Origin: UBA6821 sp044236545
Lineage (GTDB): Bacteria; Verrucomicrobiota; Verrucomicrobiia; Chthoniobacterales; UBA6821
Assembly (NCBI GenBank): GCA_044236545.1
Contig: JBIIGI010000001.1
Location: 1-64,000, forward strand
Direction: 5' to 3'
Length of the DNA stretch: 64,000 nucleotides
Shown: positions 43,488-52,382 of the stretch, in pieces
Numbering within the stretch: the first letter of the stretch is position 1
Layout: every line of letters begins with the position of its first letter
Program-made: the position numbers and the translations under genes
The notes under the pieces: generated by a model
Database searches by the model: none
Seen by the model: the letters and a program-made list of their open reading frames with translations, nothing else
Told to the model about the DNA's origin: nothing

Positions 43488-45200
43488 CTATTTCCGGGCC
43501 TTCTTGGAAGCCTTGGAAGAAGTGCCTGTCGGCTCTGTCCCTCCCTTCAGCAGGGTGGTGGCATGCGCCTTGGCCGAATCGGTGACGCCACCCAGCATCC
43601 GGGCGATCTCGGCGATCCGCTCTCCTCCCTCGATGGGTGACAGCGTTGTTTCGGTGCGACCCTCCTTCACCGACTTGATCACCATGAACTGGGCGGCGGC
43701 TGCCGCGGCGACCTGCGGCAGGTGGGTGATGCAGAGCACCTGATGACCGGTGCCGAGTTCACTCATCTTGGAGGCGACACGGGTTGCGATCTCCCCGCCG
43801 ACATTCGCATCGATCTCGTCGAAGACCAGAAGCGGGATCCTGTCCTGATCGGCCAACGCCGTCTTGAGCGCCAGCATGACGCGGGAGATCTCGCCGCTGG
43901 AGGCGATGGAGCGGAGCGGTTGGACAGGCTCTCCCGGGTTCGGGGCGAAAAGGAACTCCGCCATCTCGGCACCATCGGGACCCGGTTCTTCCTGGGCATC
44001 GAGCCTGATCTCGAAACCCGCCTGCTTGAAACCCAGATCCGTGAGTTCCCCGACGACACGCTTCGAGAGGGCCTTGGCCCCGTCACGACGCTTCACTCCC
44101 AGTCTGGCGGCTGCCTTGTGCATCTTTGCGGATGCCTCCTCCAGCTGTTTGAGCGCGGCGGCCCGGAGTTCCGTCATCCCGGAAAGACGCTCCAGCTGCT
44201 TTGCTGATTCTTCCCCGCGCGCAATGACATCCGCGAGGGTTGGGCCGTATTTCCTTCGCAGAGTCGCCAGGAGGTTGATCCTCTCCTCGAGTTGCTGAAG
44301 TTCCCCTGCATCGACTTCAATGGTCTCGGCGTAGTCGCGAAGATCCGAAATCAGCGAATCCATGTCGCCGGTGATCCGTTCCAACGTCTCCAGATGAGGG
44401 GATGTACGGACATCGAGGCGGCCGAGATCCCGGAGCAGGCGGGTGCTTTCGGCCAGGGCCTTCGTCGCACCCAGTTCCTCGTTATCCAGACGCCCCACGG
44501 CGGTTGCCGAAAGTTCGATGAGGCGACGGCTGTTGGAAGCCGCCTTGTACCGTTGGTTGAGATCATCCTCCTCTCCCGCGGAAAGCCCCGCCGAGGTGAT
44601 CTCCGCCACTTCCTCACGGAGTTGATTGATCCGGTCATCGCCACCGGATGTGGACTCGAGTTCTTCCAAGGCTCGACGCGCCGAGGTCATGGCAGTGCGG
44701 CATTCCATATAGGCACCGCGTTCCGGGAGCGCCTCGCTGAAGCGGTCGAGGAGAAGCGTCTGCTCACGCCGGGAAAAAAGCGACTGGTGATCATGGGGGC
44801 CGTGGAGATCGATAAGCCGTCTCCCCAGTTCCTTGAGAACCGAGAGGTTGCAGGGGCTTCCGTTGATGAACTGCCGGCCGGCCCCCTCGGCGGCGATCGT
44901 CCGCTTCAGGATCAGCTCCCCCTCCTGACAGGTATCCACGCCATGTTCCTCAAGAAGGGTGTCGATCTCAGAGGTCTCACCCAGCGTGAAGAGGGCCTCG
45001 ATTCCCGCGGAGGTCGCGCCGGATCTGACGACCCCTCGGTCGGCCCGTTCCCCGAGAAGGAATTTGAGCGCTCCGAGAATGATGGATTTTCCCGCCCCGG
45101 TTTCACCGGTGACGGCCGTGAAGCCGGCGGGCAGATCCCACTCGAGTTCCTCCACGAGGGCGAGATTTCTGATTCGGAGAGATCGGAGCATTGCCGACAT
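43488..45200 (-). CDS. recN: DNA repair protein RecN
   Basis: A 570-residue SMC-like ATPase for repair of double-strand breaks. The Walker A loop is GETGAGKS (residues 32-39), preceded by LRIRNLALVEELEWDLPAGFTAV. Two coiled-coil arms occupy the middle (about 150-350). The C-terminal ATPase half has SGEISRVMLALKTAL (signature), LLVFDEIDANVGGE (Walker B) and VLCITHLPQVAA. The tail is basic (SSKASKKARK). No clear SOS box was seen in the 86 bases between it and the divergent MBL gene. Confidence 0.96.
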   Translation of the reverse strand: MSAMLRSLRIRNLALVEELEWDLPAGFTAVTGETGAGKSIILGALKFLLGERADRGVVRSGATSAGIEALFTLGETSEIDTLLEEHGVDTCQEGELILKRTIAAEGAGRQFINGSPCNLSVLKELGRRLIDLHGPHDHQSLFSRREQTLLLDRFSEALPERGAYMECRTAMTSARRALEELESTSGGDDRINQLREEVAEITSAGLSAGEEDDLNQRYKAASNSRRLIELSATAVGRLDNEELGATKALAESTRLLRDLGRLDVRTSPHLETLERITGDMDSLISDLRDYAETIEVDAGELQQLEERINLLATLRRKYGPTLADVIARGEESAKQLERLSGMTELRAAALKQLEEASAKMHKAAARLGVKRRDGAKALSKRVVGELTDLGFKQAGFEIRLDAQEEPGPDGAEMAEFLFAPNPGEPVQPLRSIASSGEISRVMLALKTALADQDRIPLLVFDEIDANVGGEIATRVASKMSELGTGHQVLCITHLPQVAAAAAAQFMVIKSVKEGRTETTLSPIEGGERIAEIARMLGGVTDSAKAHATTLLKGGTEPTGTSSKASKKARK

Positions 45201-45286
45201 GCCCGTGACTATGCCATCGGGGGGAGGGAAGTTGAAGCGTTCAGTTAACCTTTCACTTTTTACCTTTCACCTTTAACTATTACACA

Positions 45287-46078
45287 ATGTCGTCATTGGA
45301 TCTCACCTTCCTCGGAACAGGGACCTCCCAGGGAGTTCCGATGATCGGCTGTGATTGTCCTGTCTGCCGCTCCCTGGATCCTAGGGACCACCGAGGCCGC
45401 ACCTCCCTTCTGGTGAGGGCGCCTGACAGGCATTTTGTGATCGATACGCCGCCCGATTTCCGCGCCCAGTGCCTGCGCGAGGGGATCAGGCGCCTTGATG
45501 CGGCGCTCTTCACCCATGCCCACACGGACCACATCATGGGGTTTGACGACATGCGCCGCTTCTGCGAGATGGAGGACCGCAAGATGCCCGTCTTTGCCTC
45601 ACCTTTGACGATGGGGCAACTCAGGAGCACGTTCCGCTATGCCTTTGACGATCCTCAACCTTGGAAGAATTACCTTCGCCTTGCCCCCGAGGAGATCCGC
45701 GGGCCCTTCCAACTCGGGGAGACCACGGTCATTCCCGTTGATCTCCCCCATGGGAGAACCACCTCCACCGGCTACGTCCTCCAACGGGGTGATCGGAAAC
45801 TGCTCTCCTACTTCACCGACTGTTCCTCCGTCCCCCCAGAGGCAGTGCAGGCGGCCCATGAGACCGAGGTGCTCGTCCTTGACGCGTTGAGGGACGCCCC
45901 TCATCCCACCCACATGAACTTTGAACAAGCCCTTGAGGCGGCCGGGGCAATTTCGCCGGGAAGGACCTACCTGGTCCATCTCTGCCATGAGGTTTCGCAT
46001 GCCAGAAAGCAGGCCGAACTTCCGGAAGGATGCCTCTTGGCTCATGACGGCCTGACGATCAGGGTGGGGGAGAGATGA
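45287..46078 (+). CDS. MBL-fold metallo-hydrolase (PhnP-like)
   Basis: A 263-residue protein with the metallo-beta-lactamase fold. It opens with LTFLGTGTSQGVPMIGCDCPVC, a zinc-site-bearing start seen in PhnP-like phosphodiesterases, followed by the metal motif THAHTDHIMGFDD, then FTDCSS (Asp ligand) and the late HLCHEVSH. A cyclic phosphodiester substrate is possible. The stop overlaps the next start (ATGA). The leader contains the TTTACCTTTCACC word also found before dnaG. Confidence 0.85.
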   Translation: MSSLDLTFLGTGTSQGVPMIGCDCPVCRSLDPRDHRGRTSLLVRAPDRHFVIDTPPDFRAQCLREGIRRLDAALFTHAHTDHIMGFDDMRRFCEMEDRKMPVFASPLTMGQLRSTFRYAFDDPQPWKNYLRLAPEEIRGPFQLGETTVIPVDLPHGRTTSTGYVLQRGDRKLLSYFTDCSSVPPEAVQAAHETEVLVLDALRDAPHPTHMNFEQALEAAGAISPGRTYLVHLCHEVSHARKQAELPEGCLLAHDGLTIRVGER

Positions 46079-47667
46079 AAAGAATCTTGATGATCCCGAT
46101 ACTTCTCCTGCTTCTTGCTGGATGGACCCTTGATGCGGCGAATCCTGCTGATGATGCCGCGGCAACCGTGGTCATCTACAATTCCTCGGATCCCGATTCA
46201 AAGTCGTTGGCCGATTTTTACTGCACTGCCCGGGGTATCAACCCCTCGCAACAGATCGCCCTCCCGGCACCAGTGACGGAGGAGATTTCCCGTGGAGATT
46301 ACGACAACACGATAGCCCGCCCGATCTGCAAGGAGTTCCTGCGCCGCGGATACTGGAAGGTAGCCAAGGACATGACCAACCGCCCCATTGTCATTGCCTC
46401 CCGCATCCGCTATGCAGTGATCATCCGCGGCATGCCTCTCAAGATCGCCGAGTGCGGCGACTATCCCGGAGATGCCAGGATTCAGCCCGCGCCGATAGGT
46501 TTCTGCAATGCCGCTTCGGTGGATTCAGAACTCTCCACACTGGGTTTTTTCACCCCGCAGATTTCCGGGGTGCTGAACAACCCATGCAACTGGTCCTCTT
46601 CCCCGTCTGTTTTGCAACCTGCGCCGCCGCCATCCCTTCTCCGTGTGGCCCGCCTGGATGCCCCGACAGTCGATGCCGTGAAGACCTTGGTGACCAACGG
46701 CATCAAGGCCGAAAAGGAGGGACTCTGGGGATACGGATACATCGATCTGAGATCCATCACCACCCAGGGGTACGCTCAGGGCGATCAATGGATCAGGGAG
46801 GCTGGCCAAGCCATGAGGGAGCACGGGATACCGGTCTTGTGCGACGACCTTCCCGACACCTTTCAGGGAGGTTTTCCCCTCACCTATGCGGCCGCCTATT
46901 ACGGATGGTACAGCGAGAATATCAACGGTCCCTTCAATGATCCCTTCTTCCAGTTCGTGCCGGGGGCGGTGGCCGTTCACCTCCACTCGTTCAGCGCCTC
47001 CACCCTGCGCGACACTCACAAGGGATGGACCGCTCCTCTCATTCTCCACGGAGCAGGCGCTTCGCTGGGAAATGTCTACGAACCATATCTTTCCTTCACC
47101 ACCAATCTTGGGATCCTCGCCTCCTCACTGCTTTCCGGAAGGAATCTGGCCGAGAGTTACTACGCGGCCCAACCCGTTCTCTCCTGGATGAGCGTTCTGG
47201 TAGGTGATCCACTCTATCGTCCCTACGCCTGCTTCGACGATCCAGGAAGCACCTCGCCTTCCAAGAGTGTCTGGACCGACTACCGTCGCATCATCCTTGC
47301 CAACAACGGGGATGTGTTGAAGTCCGCTTCCGATCTGGTTGCCCGTGCCCAGGAAACGGGTGAAAGCCTCTACCTTGAGGCCCTCGGAGCTGCCCAATAC
47401 GATGCAGGGGATCTTCCCTCCGCCGAGGCGACATTCCGAAATGCCGGGTCAATGTCAAAATACCCCGTCGTTCAGTTCCGCCTCCTTCTTGAACAGGCGC
47501 GTGCCATTGAGAAACAAGGAGATCCCATGCGGGGTGCGGCGATTCTCCGTCAGGGGCTCCTCCGCTTCACCGCCACCTCACAGCGCAGCCTCCTCCTTTC
47601 CTGGATTGCACGGATGGATCCGATCAAGCCCGATCCTTCGCCTTCGCCGGCACAAGCGGTCAGATGA
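46075..47667 (+). CDS. TIGR03790 family protein, exported
   Basis: A 530-residue protein with a signal peptide (ILMIPILLLLLAGWTLDA). The first part matches the TIGR03790 family: ATVVIYNSSDPDSKSLADFY near the mature N-terminus, RYAVIIRGMPLKI, and later LVGDPLYRPYACF, typical of its C-terminal border. About 100 extra residues follow that look like helical TPR-type repeats. The function is unknown. It overlaps both neighbours by four bases, so the MBL hydrolase, this protein and the ecotin-like protein are produced together. Confidence 0.82.
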   Translation: MKRILMIPILLLLLAGWTLDAANPADDAAATVVIYNSSDPDSKSLADFYCTARGINPSQQIALPAPVTEEISRGDYDNTIARPICKEFLRRGYWKVAKDMTNRPIVIASRIRYAVIIRGMPLKIAECGDYPGDARIQPAPIGFCNAASVDSELSTLGFFTPQISGVLNNPCNWSSSPSVLQPAPPPSLLRVARLDAPTVDAVKTLVTNGIKAEKEGLWGYGYIDLRSITTQGYAQGDQWIREAGQAMREHGIPVLCDDLPDTFQGGFPLTYAAAYYGWYSENINGPFNDPFFQFVPGAVAVHLHSFSASTLRDTHKGWTAPLILHGAGASLGNVYEPYLSFTTNLGILASSLLSGRNLAESYYAAQPVLSWMSVLVGDPLYRPYACFDDPGSTSPSKSVWTDYRRIILANNGDVLKSASDLVARAQETGESLYLEALGAAQYDAGDLPSAEATFRNAGSMSKYPVVQFRLLLEQARAIEKQGDPMRGAAILRQGLLRFTATSQRSLLLSWIARMDPIKPDPSPSPAQAVR

Positions 47668-48230
47668 AGCCATGCCCTGAGGCGCCGCGGTTATCTCAAG
47701 GGCTCTGGAAGCGTGCCGGGCGTCCTTCATCCGGATCGGGTCTGCTTGTTCTCATGTTCCTGTTGTTGGCATCCACTGCTTCCAACCTTCTTGCCCGTGA
47801 CGTCCATCCGGACCATTGCAGGGAATTGAAAGCATTCCCTCCCGCAGGCGAGGGGATGATGCGTTTTGTGATTTCTCTGCCCCCCTTGGAGGATGAGGAA
47901 CTCTTCAAGGTTCAGCTTTTGATTGGCAAGACCATCAAACTGGATGCCGGGAACCGCTTTTTTTTTGCCGGGAAGCTGGAAACGGAAACCGTCAATGGAT
48001 GGGGCTATGACTACTACATCCTGAAATCCCTTGGCCTCATGGTAGGAACCCTGATGGCTGTCGATCCCTTGGCTCCCTTGGAGAAACGATTCATCTCTCT
48101 TGGAGGAGAGCCCCATCTCTTCCGGTACAATAGCCGCCTTCCCATGGTCATTTATCTCCCCAAGGGCGTGGAGTGCCGCTACAGGATCTGGCAGGCCGGT
48201 CGGAAAACCATTCCTGCGGAAGAGGGCTGA
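47664..48230 (+). CDS. Ecotin-like serine protease inhibitor, cysteine-free
   Basis: A 188-residue protein with a long N-terminal export signal (GLLVLMFLLLASTASNLLA) and a 140-residue ecotin domain. Ecotins sit in the periplasm and block trypsin-like proteases. KVQLLIGKTIKLDAG, GKLETETVNGWGYDYYIL and FRYNSRLPMVIYLPKGVECRYRIW align well with E. coli ecotin. The primary loop reads VGTLMAVDP where E. coli has VSTMMACPD, so P1 is Leu rather than Met. Both disulfide cysteines of E. coli ecotin are absent, apart from an unrelated one later. It is coupled to the TIGR03790 gene. Confidence 0.85.
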   Translation: MKPCPEAPRLSQGLWKRAGRPSSGSGLLVLMFLLLASTASNLLARDVHPDHCRELKAFPPAGEGMMRFVISLPPLEDEELFKVQLLIGKTIKLDAGNRFFFAGKLETETVNGWGYDYYILKSLGLMVGTLMAVDPLAPLEKRFISLGGEPHLFRYNSRLPMVIYLPKGVECRYRIWQAGRKTIPAEEG

Positions 48231-48280
48231 TCCGCCTTGTCTGTTGTGTGCCCCGCTTGGGAACCGCTGATTAAATCCCC

Positions 48281-48298
48281 AGTTTTCAGACAGTCTCT
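48281..48298. repeat. Copy of the AGTTTTCAGACAGTCTCT repeat end
   Basis: This 18-base sequence is identical to the right end (20201-20218) of the structured element next to cydB. Here it stands alone between the ecotin-like gene and nusA; no matching left end was found nearby. A short TCTCTAAGAGA palindrome overlaps its edge. Confidence 0.6.
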
Positions 48299-48411
48299 AA
48301 GAGATTGCGTTCTTTCAGTTGACCACGGCCACCTGTCCAGTCATAGTGCACAACCCCCGACACACTTTCTTGGAACCTTTCAAGACCTGTGCGTCGGGAA
48401 TTCTCATTGCC

Positions 48412-49677
48412 ATGAACTCCGAATTTATCGCCATGCTCGACTACCTCGAGCGTGAAAAAGGTATCAAGCGCGAGACGCTCATCGAGGCGATCTCATCGGC
48501 CCTCGTTGCCGCCTCCAAAAAGAGCTTTTCCTGCTCCCGAGATGTCCGCATCGACATCAATCCCAAGAGCGGTGCCATCAGAGCGTTTGCCAAGCCGCTT
48601 GTGGTCGAGACCGTGTCCAATCCCCAGGAGGAGATCTCCGTCGCCAAGGCACGCCTCATCAACAAGGAGGTTCAGGCCGGAGACGAGGTGGAGATCGAGG
48701 TGACCCCGCGTGACTTTGGTCGGATTGCCGCCCAGACAGCACGCCAGGCCATCGCTCAGAGGATTCGTCAGATCGAGAAAGAGATGATCTACGAGGAGTT
48801 CAAGGACCGCGCTGGCGAGATCGTTAGCGGCACCGTGCGACGTTTCGACCGCAGCGACGTTATCCTCGACCTCGGAAAGTTCGAGGGAGTGATGCCCTCC
48901 CGGGAGCGTGTCAGCACCGAGGAATACAATATCGGGGACCGTATCCGCGCCTACGTGGTGGCCGTCGAGAACGGACCTCGCGGACCGGAGATCATCCTCT
49001 CACGCAGCCATCCGAATTTCATCAGACGCCTCTTTGAGATCGAGGTCAGCGAGATCGCCGACCGCACGGTTGAATTCCGTTCGATTGCCCGCGAGGCCGG
49101 TTTTCGCACGAAGATAGCCGTGCACAGTTCCAACGACAAGGTGGATCCCGTCGGGGCCTGCGTCGGCATGCGAGGAGCCCGGGTCAAAAACATCGTTCGC
49201 GAGCTTAACAACGAGAAAGTGGACATCATCCGCTGGTACGAGGACCCCAAGGAGTTTGCCCGTGAGGCCCTCAAACCCGCACGAATCCGCAGCATCGAGG
49301 TCGACGAGGCCGCCCACACCCTGCGCATCGCCGTGGACAAGGAGGATCTTGCACTGGCCATTGGCAAGCGCGGCCAGAACGCCCGTCTCACCTCCCGCCT
49401 TACTGGCTGGGAGATTGACATTCAGGAAGACCGCTCGGCCGCAGAGGCCTTTGAGCAGCAGATGGGTGGCGCCGCGCATCAGTTGGCAACCTCTCTCGGC
49501 ATCAGCGAGGAGGAGGCCAAGACACTGGCCGCCGGCGGCATGAATTCCATAGATGTCATCATCACCGCCGAGGCTTCCGATATCGACGGAGTGCTTGGCT
49601 GCGGACCTGAGAAAGCAGAAGCAATCCTCGCAGCCGCCAAGAGTCACCTCGAAGCGAAAGGGCAGGCGGCGGCTTAG
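48412..49677 (+). CDS. nusA: Transcription termination/antitermination protein NusA
   Basis: A 421-residue NusA that binds RNA polymerase and nascent RNA. The N-terminal domain (about 1-125), S1 domain (GEIVSGTVRRFDRSDVILDLGKFEGVMP, in pieces), two KH domains (DPVGACVGMRGARVKNIVRELNNEKVDI and LAIGKRGQNARLTSRLTGWEIDI) and a short helix-hairpin-helix tail are present. The start MNSEFIAMLDYLEREKGI is typical, and the longer upstream frame is not. It opens the nusA-infB-rbfA-nrnA-truB-ribF cluster. rimP, usually in front, is missing. Confidence 0.96.
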   Translation: MNSEFIAMLDYLEREKGIKRETLIEAISSALVAASKKSFSCSRDVRIDINPKSGAIRAFAKPLVVETVSNPQEEISVAKARLINKEVQAGDEVEIEVTPRDFGRIAAQTARQAIAQRIRQIEKEMIYEEFKDRAGEIVSGTVRRFDRSDVILDLGKFEGVMPSRERVSTEEYNIGDRIRAYVVAVENGPRGPEIILSRSHPNFIRRLFEIEVSEIADRTVEFRSIAREAGFRTKIAVHSSNDKVDPVGACVGMRGARVKNIVRELNNEKVDIIRWYEDPKEFAREALKPARIRSIEVDEAAHTLRIAVDKEDLALAIGKRGQNARLTSRLTGWEIDIQEDRSAAEAFEQQMGGAAHQLATSLGISEEEAKTLAAGGMNSIDVIITAEASDIDGVLGCGPEKAEAILAAAKSHLEAKGQAAA

Positions 49678-49725
49678 TCACGGCGCTTCCCCGACGCGGG
49701 GAACCTGCCGTCATCCGATATTTTC

Positions 49726-51924
49726 ATGGCCTCCAAAGTCCCCACATCCAAATCAACCGCCTCAACAGGGGCGGGTTCCAAGGCCTCTGCATCCAAGGCA
49801 CCCTCCCGCTCATCGCGCGCTGGAACGGTCTCCGGTGCCCGCGGTTCCTCCAGGTCCTCCTCCTCGAAGGATGCGAGAGATGCCTCAGCAAAGTCCAAAG
49901 GGACCTCGAATGCCCCTGACAAAGCCGAAGCCAAGAAGCCTGTCATCAAGACCGCCGACCTTCCCACTCTTTCGCTGATTGACGAACCCGCCCCGAAGAA
50001 GCGCGTCGCCCCCACGGGCAAGGCGCTTCCCCGCATCGGGGAGAGCCAGCCTTCTGTAGCGCCCGCTCCCATCATCGAAGAAGCGGTCGATGTCGTTGGA
50101 GAGGAAGAGGTCTCCCTGTCCGAGGATACCGAGGGTGGTGAGCCCCGCAAGGTGATCCACATCAAGCCGCCGATCCAGATCAAGGAACTGGCCACCCAGT
50201 TGGGTGTTCCTCCCTTCAAGATCATCAAGGATCTGATGGGAATGCAGATTTTCGCGAACATCAACCAATCGGTCGAGCCCGAGGTCGCCGGCAAACTCTG
50301 CGATCTTTACGGATTCGTTTTCGAGCGCGAGAAGCGCGTCGCAGGAGGCGGTGTCCACAAGGAGGAGAAGGTTGTCATCGAGCCTCCCAAGCCCGTCGAG
50401 GAGATGCCCGAGGCAAAGAAACTCCGCGGCCCGATCATCACCTTCATGGGCCATGTCGACCACGGCAAGACCTCCCTGCTCGACGCCATCCGCCGCGCCA
50501 AGGTCGCATCGGGAGAGGCTGGTGGCATTACCCAGCGTATCGGCGCCTATTCCATCGACTGGAAGGGTCATCCCATCACGTTCATCGACACCCCGGGCCA
50601 TGCGGCGTTTTCCGCCATGCGGGCACGCGGTGCGAATGTCACCGACATCGTCGTCCTTGTCGTTGCGGCCGATGACGGTCTCATGCCGCAGACCCTTGAG
50701 GCTCTCAGCCATGCCCAGGCCGCCAAGGTCACCATCATGGTCGCCATCAACAAGTGTGATCTCAAGACGGCGAACCCCGACCGCGTGAAGCAGCAGCTTC
50801 AGGAGAAGGGACTCGTTCCTGAGGATTGGGGCGGCGACACCGTGGTCTGCGAGGTTTCTGCGGCCACCGCCAAGGGAATCGACAACCTGCTCGAGATGAT
50901 GTCCCTGCAGGCCGAGGTTCTGGAACTCAAGGCCAACCCCGACATTCCCGGACGCGCCAGCGTCATCGAGGCCCAGGTCGAGGCGGGACGCGGCCCCACG
51001 GCCACCGTCATCGTCAACACCGGCACCCTCCGCGTCGGCGATCCCTTCATCTGCGGCAACTACTGGGGCAAGGTCAAGCAGCTCATCAACGAGGATGGTG
51101 TCGCCTTCAAGGCCGCCGGTCCCGCCATGCCCGCCAAGGTTCTCGGTCTCAGCGGTCTTCCCAACGCCGGCGACGAGCTCGTCGTCATGGAGAACGAGCG
51201 TTCCGCCCGGCAGCTCAGCGAGGAACGCCTTGATGCCCAGCGCAAGGAGAAGCTCGCCGCTCCCAAGAGGGCAACGCTTGAGAACCTCTTCGCCAACATC
51301 GCAGCCGACCAGAAGAAAGTTCTCCAGATCGTCCTCAAGGCCGACATGCAGGGCTCGCTCGAGGCCATCATCGGCACGCTCAACGACATTCCGCAGGACA
51401 AGATCGACCTCAAGATCATCCACTCCGCGGTGGGTCCGATCACCGAGAGCGACGTGCTTCTCGCCAGTGCCTCCGACGCCATCATCATCGGCTTCGGCAT
51501 CAAGGTGGAGAACAGCGCCAACAACGCCGCCCGCAAGGAAGGGGTCCAGATCAAGCTCTTCAGCATCATCTACGAGCTGGTCGACCAGATGCGCGACGCC
51601 ATGCAGGGGATGCTCGACCCCGAGGTGCGCGAAGCCGTCATCGGTCATGCCGAGGTGAAGCAGCTCTTTGATCTCACCAAGGGAATGGTCGCCGGCTCCA
51701 TGGTCACCGACGGTCGCATGTCGCGCTCCGCCCGTGCCCGCGTGCTGCGCCGCCGCCAAGCCGTCTATGACGGCAGCCTGACCACCCTGCGCCGATTCAC
51801 CGAGGATGTGAAGGAAGTCCGTGCCGGACTCGAGTGCGGTATCCGCCTCGGCGATTATTCCGAATACGAGGTCGGCGATATCATCGAGTGCTACACTCTC
51901 GAGAAGGTCGCGCAGAAACTCTAG
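49726..51924 (+). CDS. infB: Translation initiation factor IF-2
   Basis: A 732-residue GTPase that places initiator tRNA on the ribosome. The first 140 residues are low-complexity Ser/Lys/Ala-rich. An IF2_N domain (IQIKELATQLGVPPFKIIKDLMGM) follows, then the G domain with GHVDHGKT (G1), DTPGHAAF (G3) and NKCD (G4), domain II, and the C-terminal fMet-tRNA binding part (YEVGDIIECYTLEKV). It is 48 bases after nusA. A long open frame antisense to it is only a shadow. Confidence 0.97.
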   Translation: MASKVPTSKSTASTGAGSKASASKAPSRSSRAGTVSGARGSSRSSSSKDARDASAKSKGTSNAPDKAEAKKPVIKTADLPTLSLIDEPAPKKRVAPTGKALPRIGESQPSVAPAPIIEEAVDVVGEEEVSLSEDTEGGEPRKVIHIKPPIQIKELATQLGVPPFKIIKDLMGMQIFANINQSVEPEVAGKLCDLYGFVFEREKRVAGGGVHKEEKVVIEPPKPVEEMPEAKKLRGPIITFMGHVDHGKTSLLDAIRRAKVASGEAGGITQRIGAYSIDWKGHPITFIDTPGHAAFSAMRARGANVTDIVVLVVAADDGLMPQTLEALSHAQAAKVTIMVAINKCDLKTANPDRVKQQLQEKGLVPEDWGGDTVVCEVSAATAKGIDNLLEMMSLQAEVLELKANPDIPGRASVIEAQVEAGRGPTATVIVNTGTLRVGDPFICGNYWGKVKQLINEDGVAFKAAGPAMPAKVLGLSGLPNAGDELVVMENERSARQLSEERLDAQRKEKLAAPKRATLENLFANIAADQKKVLQIVLKADMQGSLEAIIGTLNDIPQDKIDLKIIHSAVGPITESDVLLASASDAIIIGFGIKVENSANNAARKEGVQIKLFSIIYELVDQMRDAMQGMLDPEVREAVIGHAEVKQLFDLTKGMVAGSMVTDGRMSRSARARVLRRRQAVYDGSLTTLRRFTEDVKEVRAGLECGIRLGDYSEYEVGDIIECYTLEKVAQKL

Positions 51925-51983
51925 GGCCCTAGCCGGGGTTATCTTTTCCATCAAGGGGGCCATCCGCCCATTCAGCCACCACC

Positions 51984-52382
51984 ATGAGCCTACGTACTGT
52001 ACGAGTCTGTGAACTGATCAAGCGGGAGCTTGGCATGATAGTCGGGCGGGAGATGAAGTTTGAAGCACCGCTGGTTTCCATCCGTGCCGTCGACATCACT
52101 CCCGATCTCAAGAACGCCCATGTCTTCGTCAGTGCCATCGGCACCAAGTGGCAGAAGGAACAGGCGATCACAGCTCTGGAGGCCAATCGCCAGCACCTCC
52201 AGCACGAGCTTTCCCGGCGTGTGATCCTAAAATACACGCCGCATCTGCACTTCCAAATCGATGATTCGATCGAACGTGGCACACGCGTTCTCAACCTTCT
52301 CGACGAGATCGCCCCGACACTCCCTCAGGATGAGCCCGTGGATCAGACGGGAGAGGGGCACGGAGACCCTCGCCAGCCATGA
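51984..52382 (+). CDS. rbfA: Ribosome-binding factor A
   Basis: A 132-residue KH-like protein needed for late 16S rRNA maturation at low temperature. Conserved parts are RVCELIKRELGMIVGREM near the N-terminus, DITPDLKNAHVFVS and LKYTPHLHFQIDDSIERG. The tail DEPVDQTGEGHGDPRQP is extra and acidic. It overlaps the following nrnA-like gene by four bases. Confidence 0.93.
   Translation: MSLRTVRVCELIKRELGMIVGREMKFEAPLVSIRAVDITPDLKNAHVFVSAIGTKWQKEQAITALEANRQHLQHELSRRVILKYTPHLHFQIDDSIERGTRVLNLLDEIAPTLPQDEPVDQTGEGHGDPRQP

Noticed and set aside
45201..45286. SOS box upstream of recN
   Set aside because: No convincing palindrome was found; the region is a low-complexity T/C run.
49885..51963. 692-codon open frame antisense to infB
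   Set aside because: It lies entirely opposite a conserved gene, has the Asp/Gly/Leu-rich composition expected from the complement of a GC-rich gene and has no family features.
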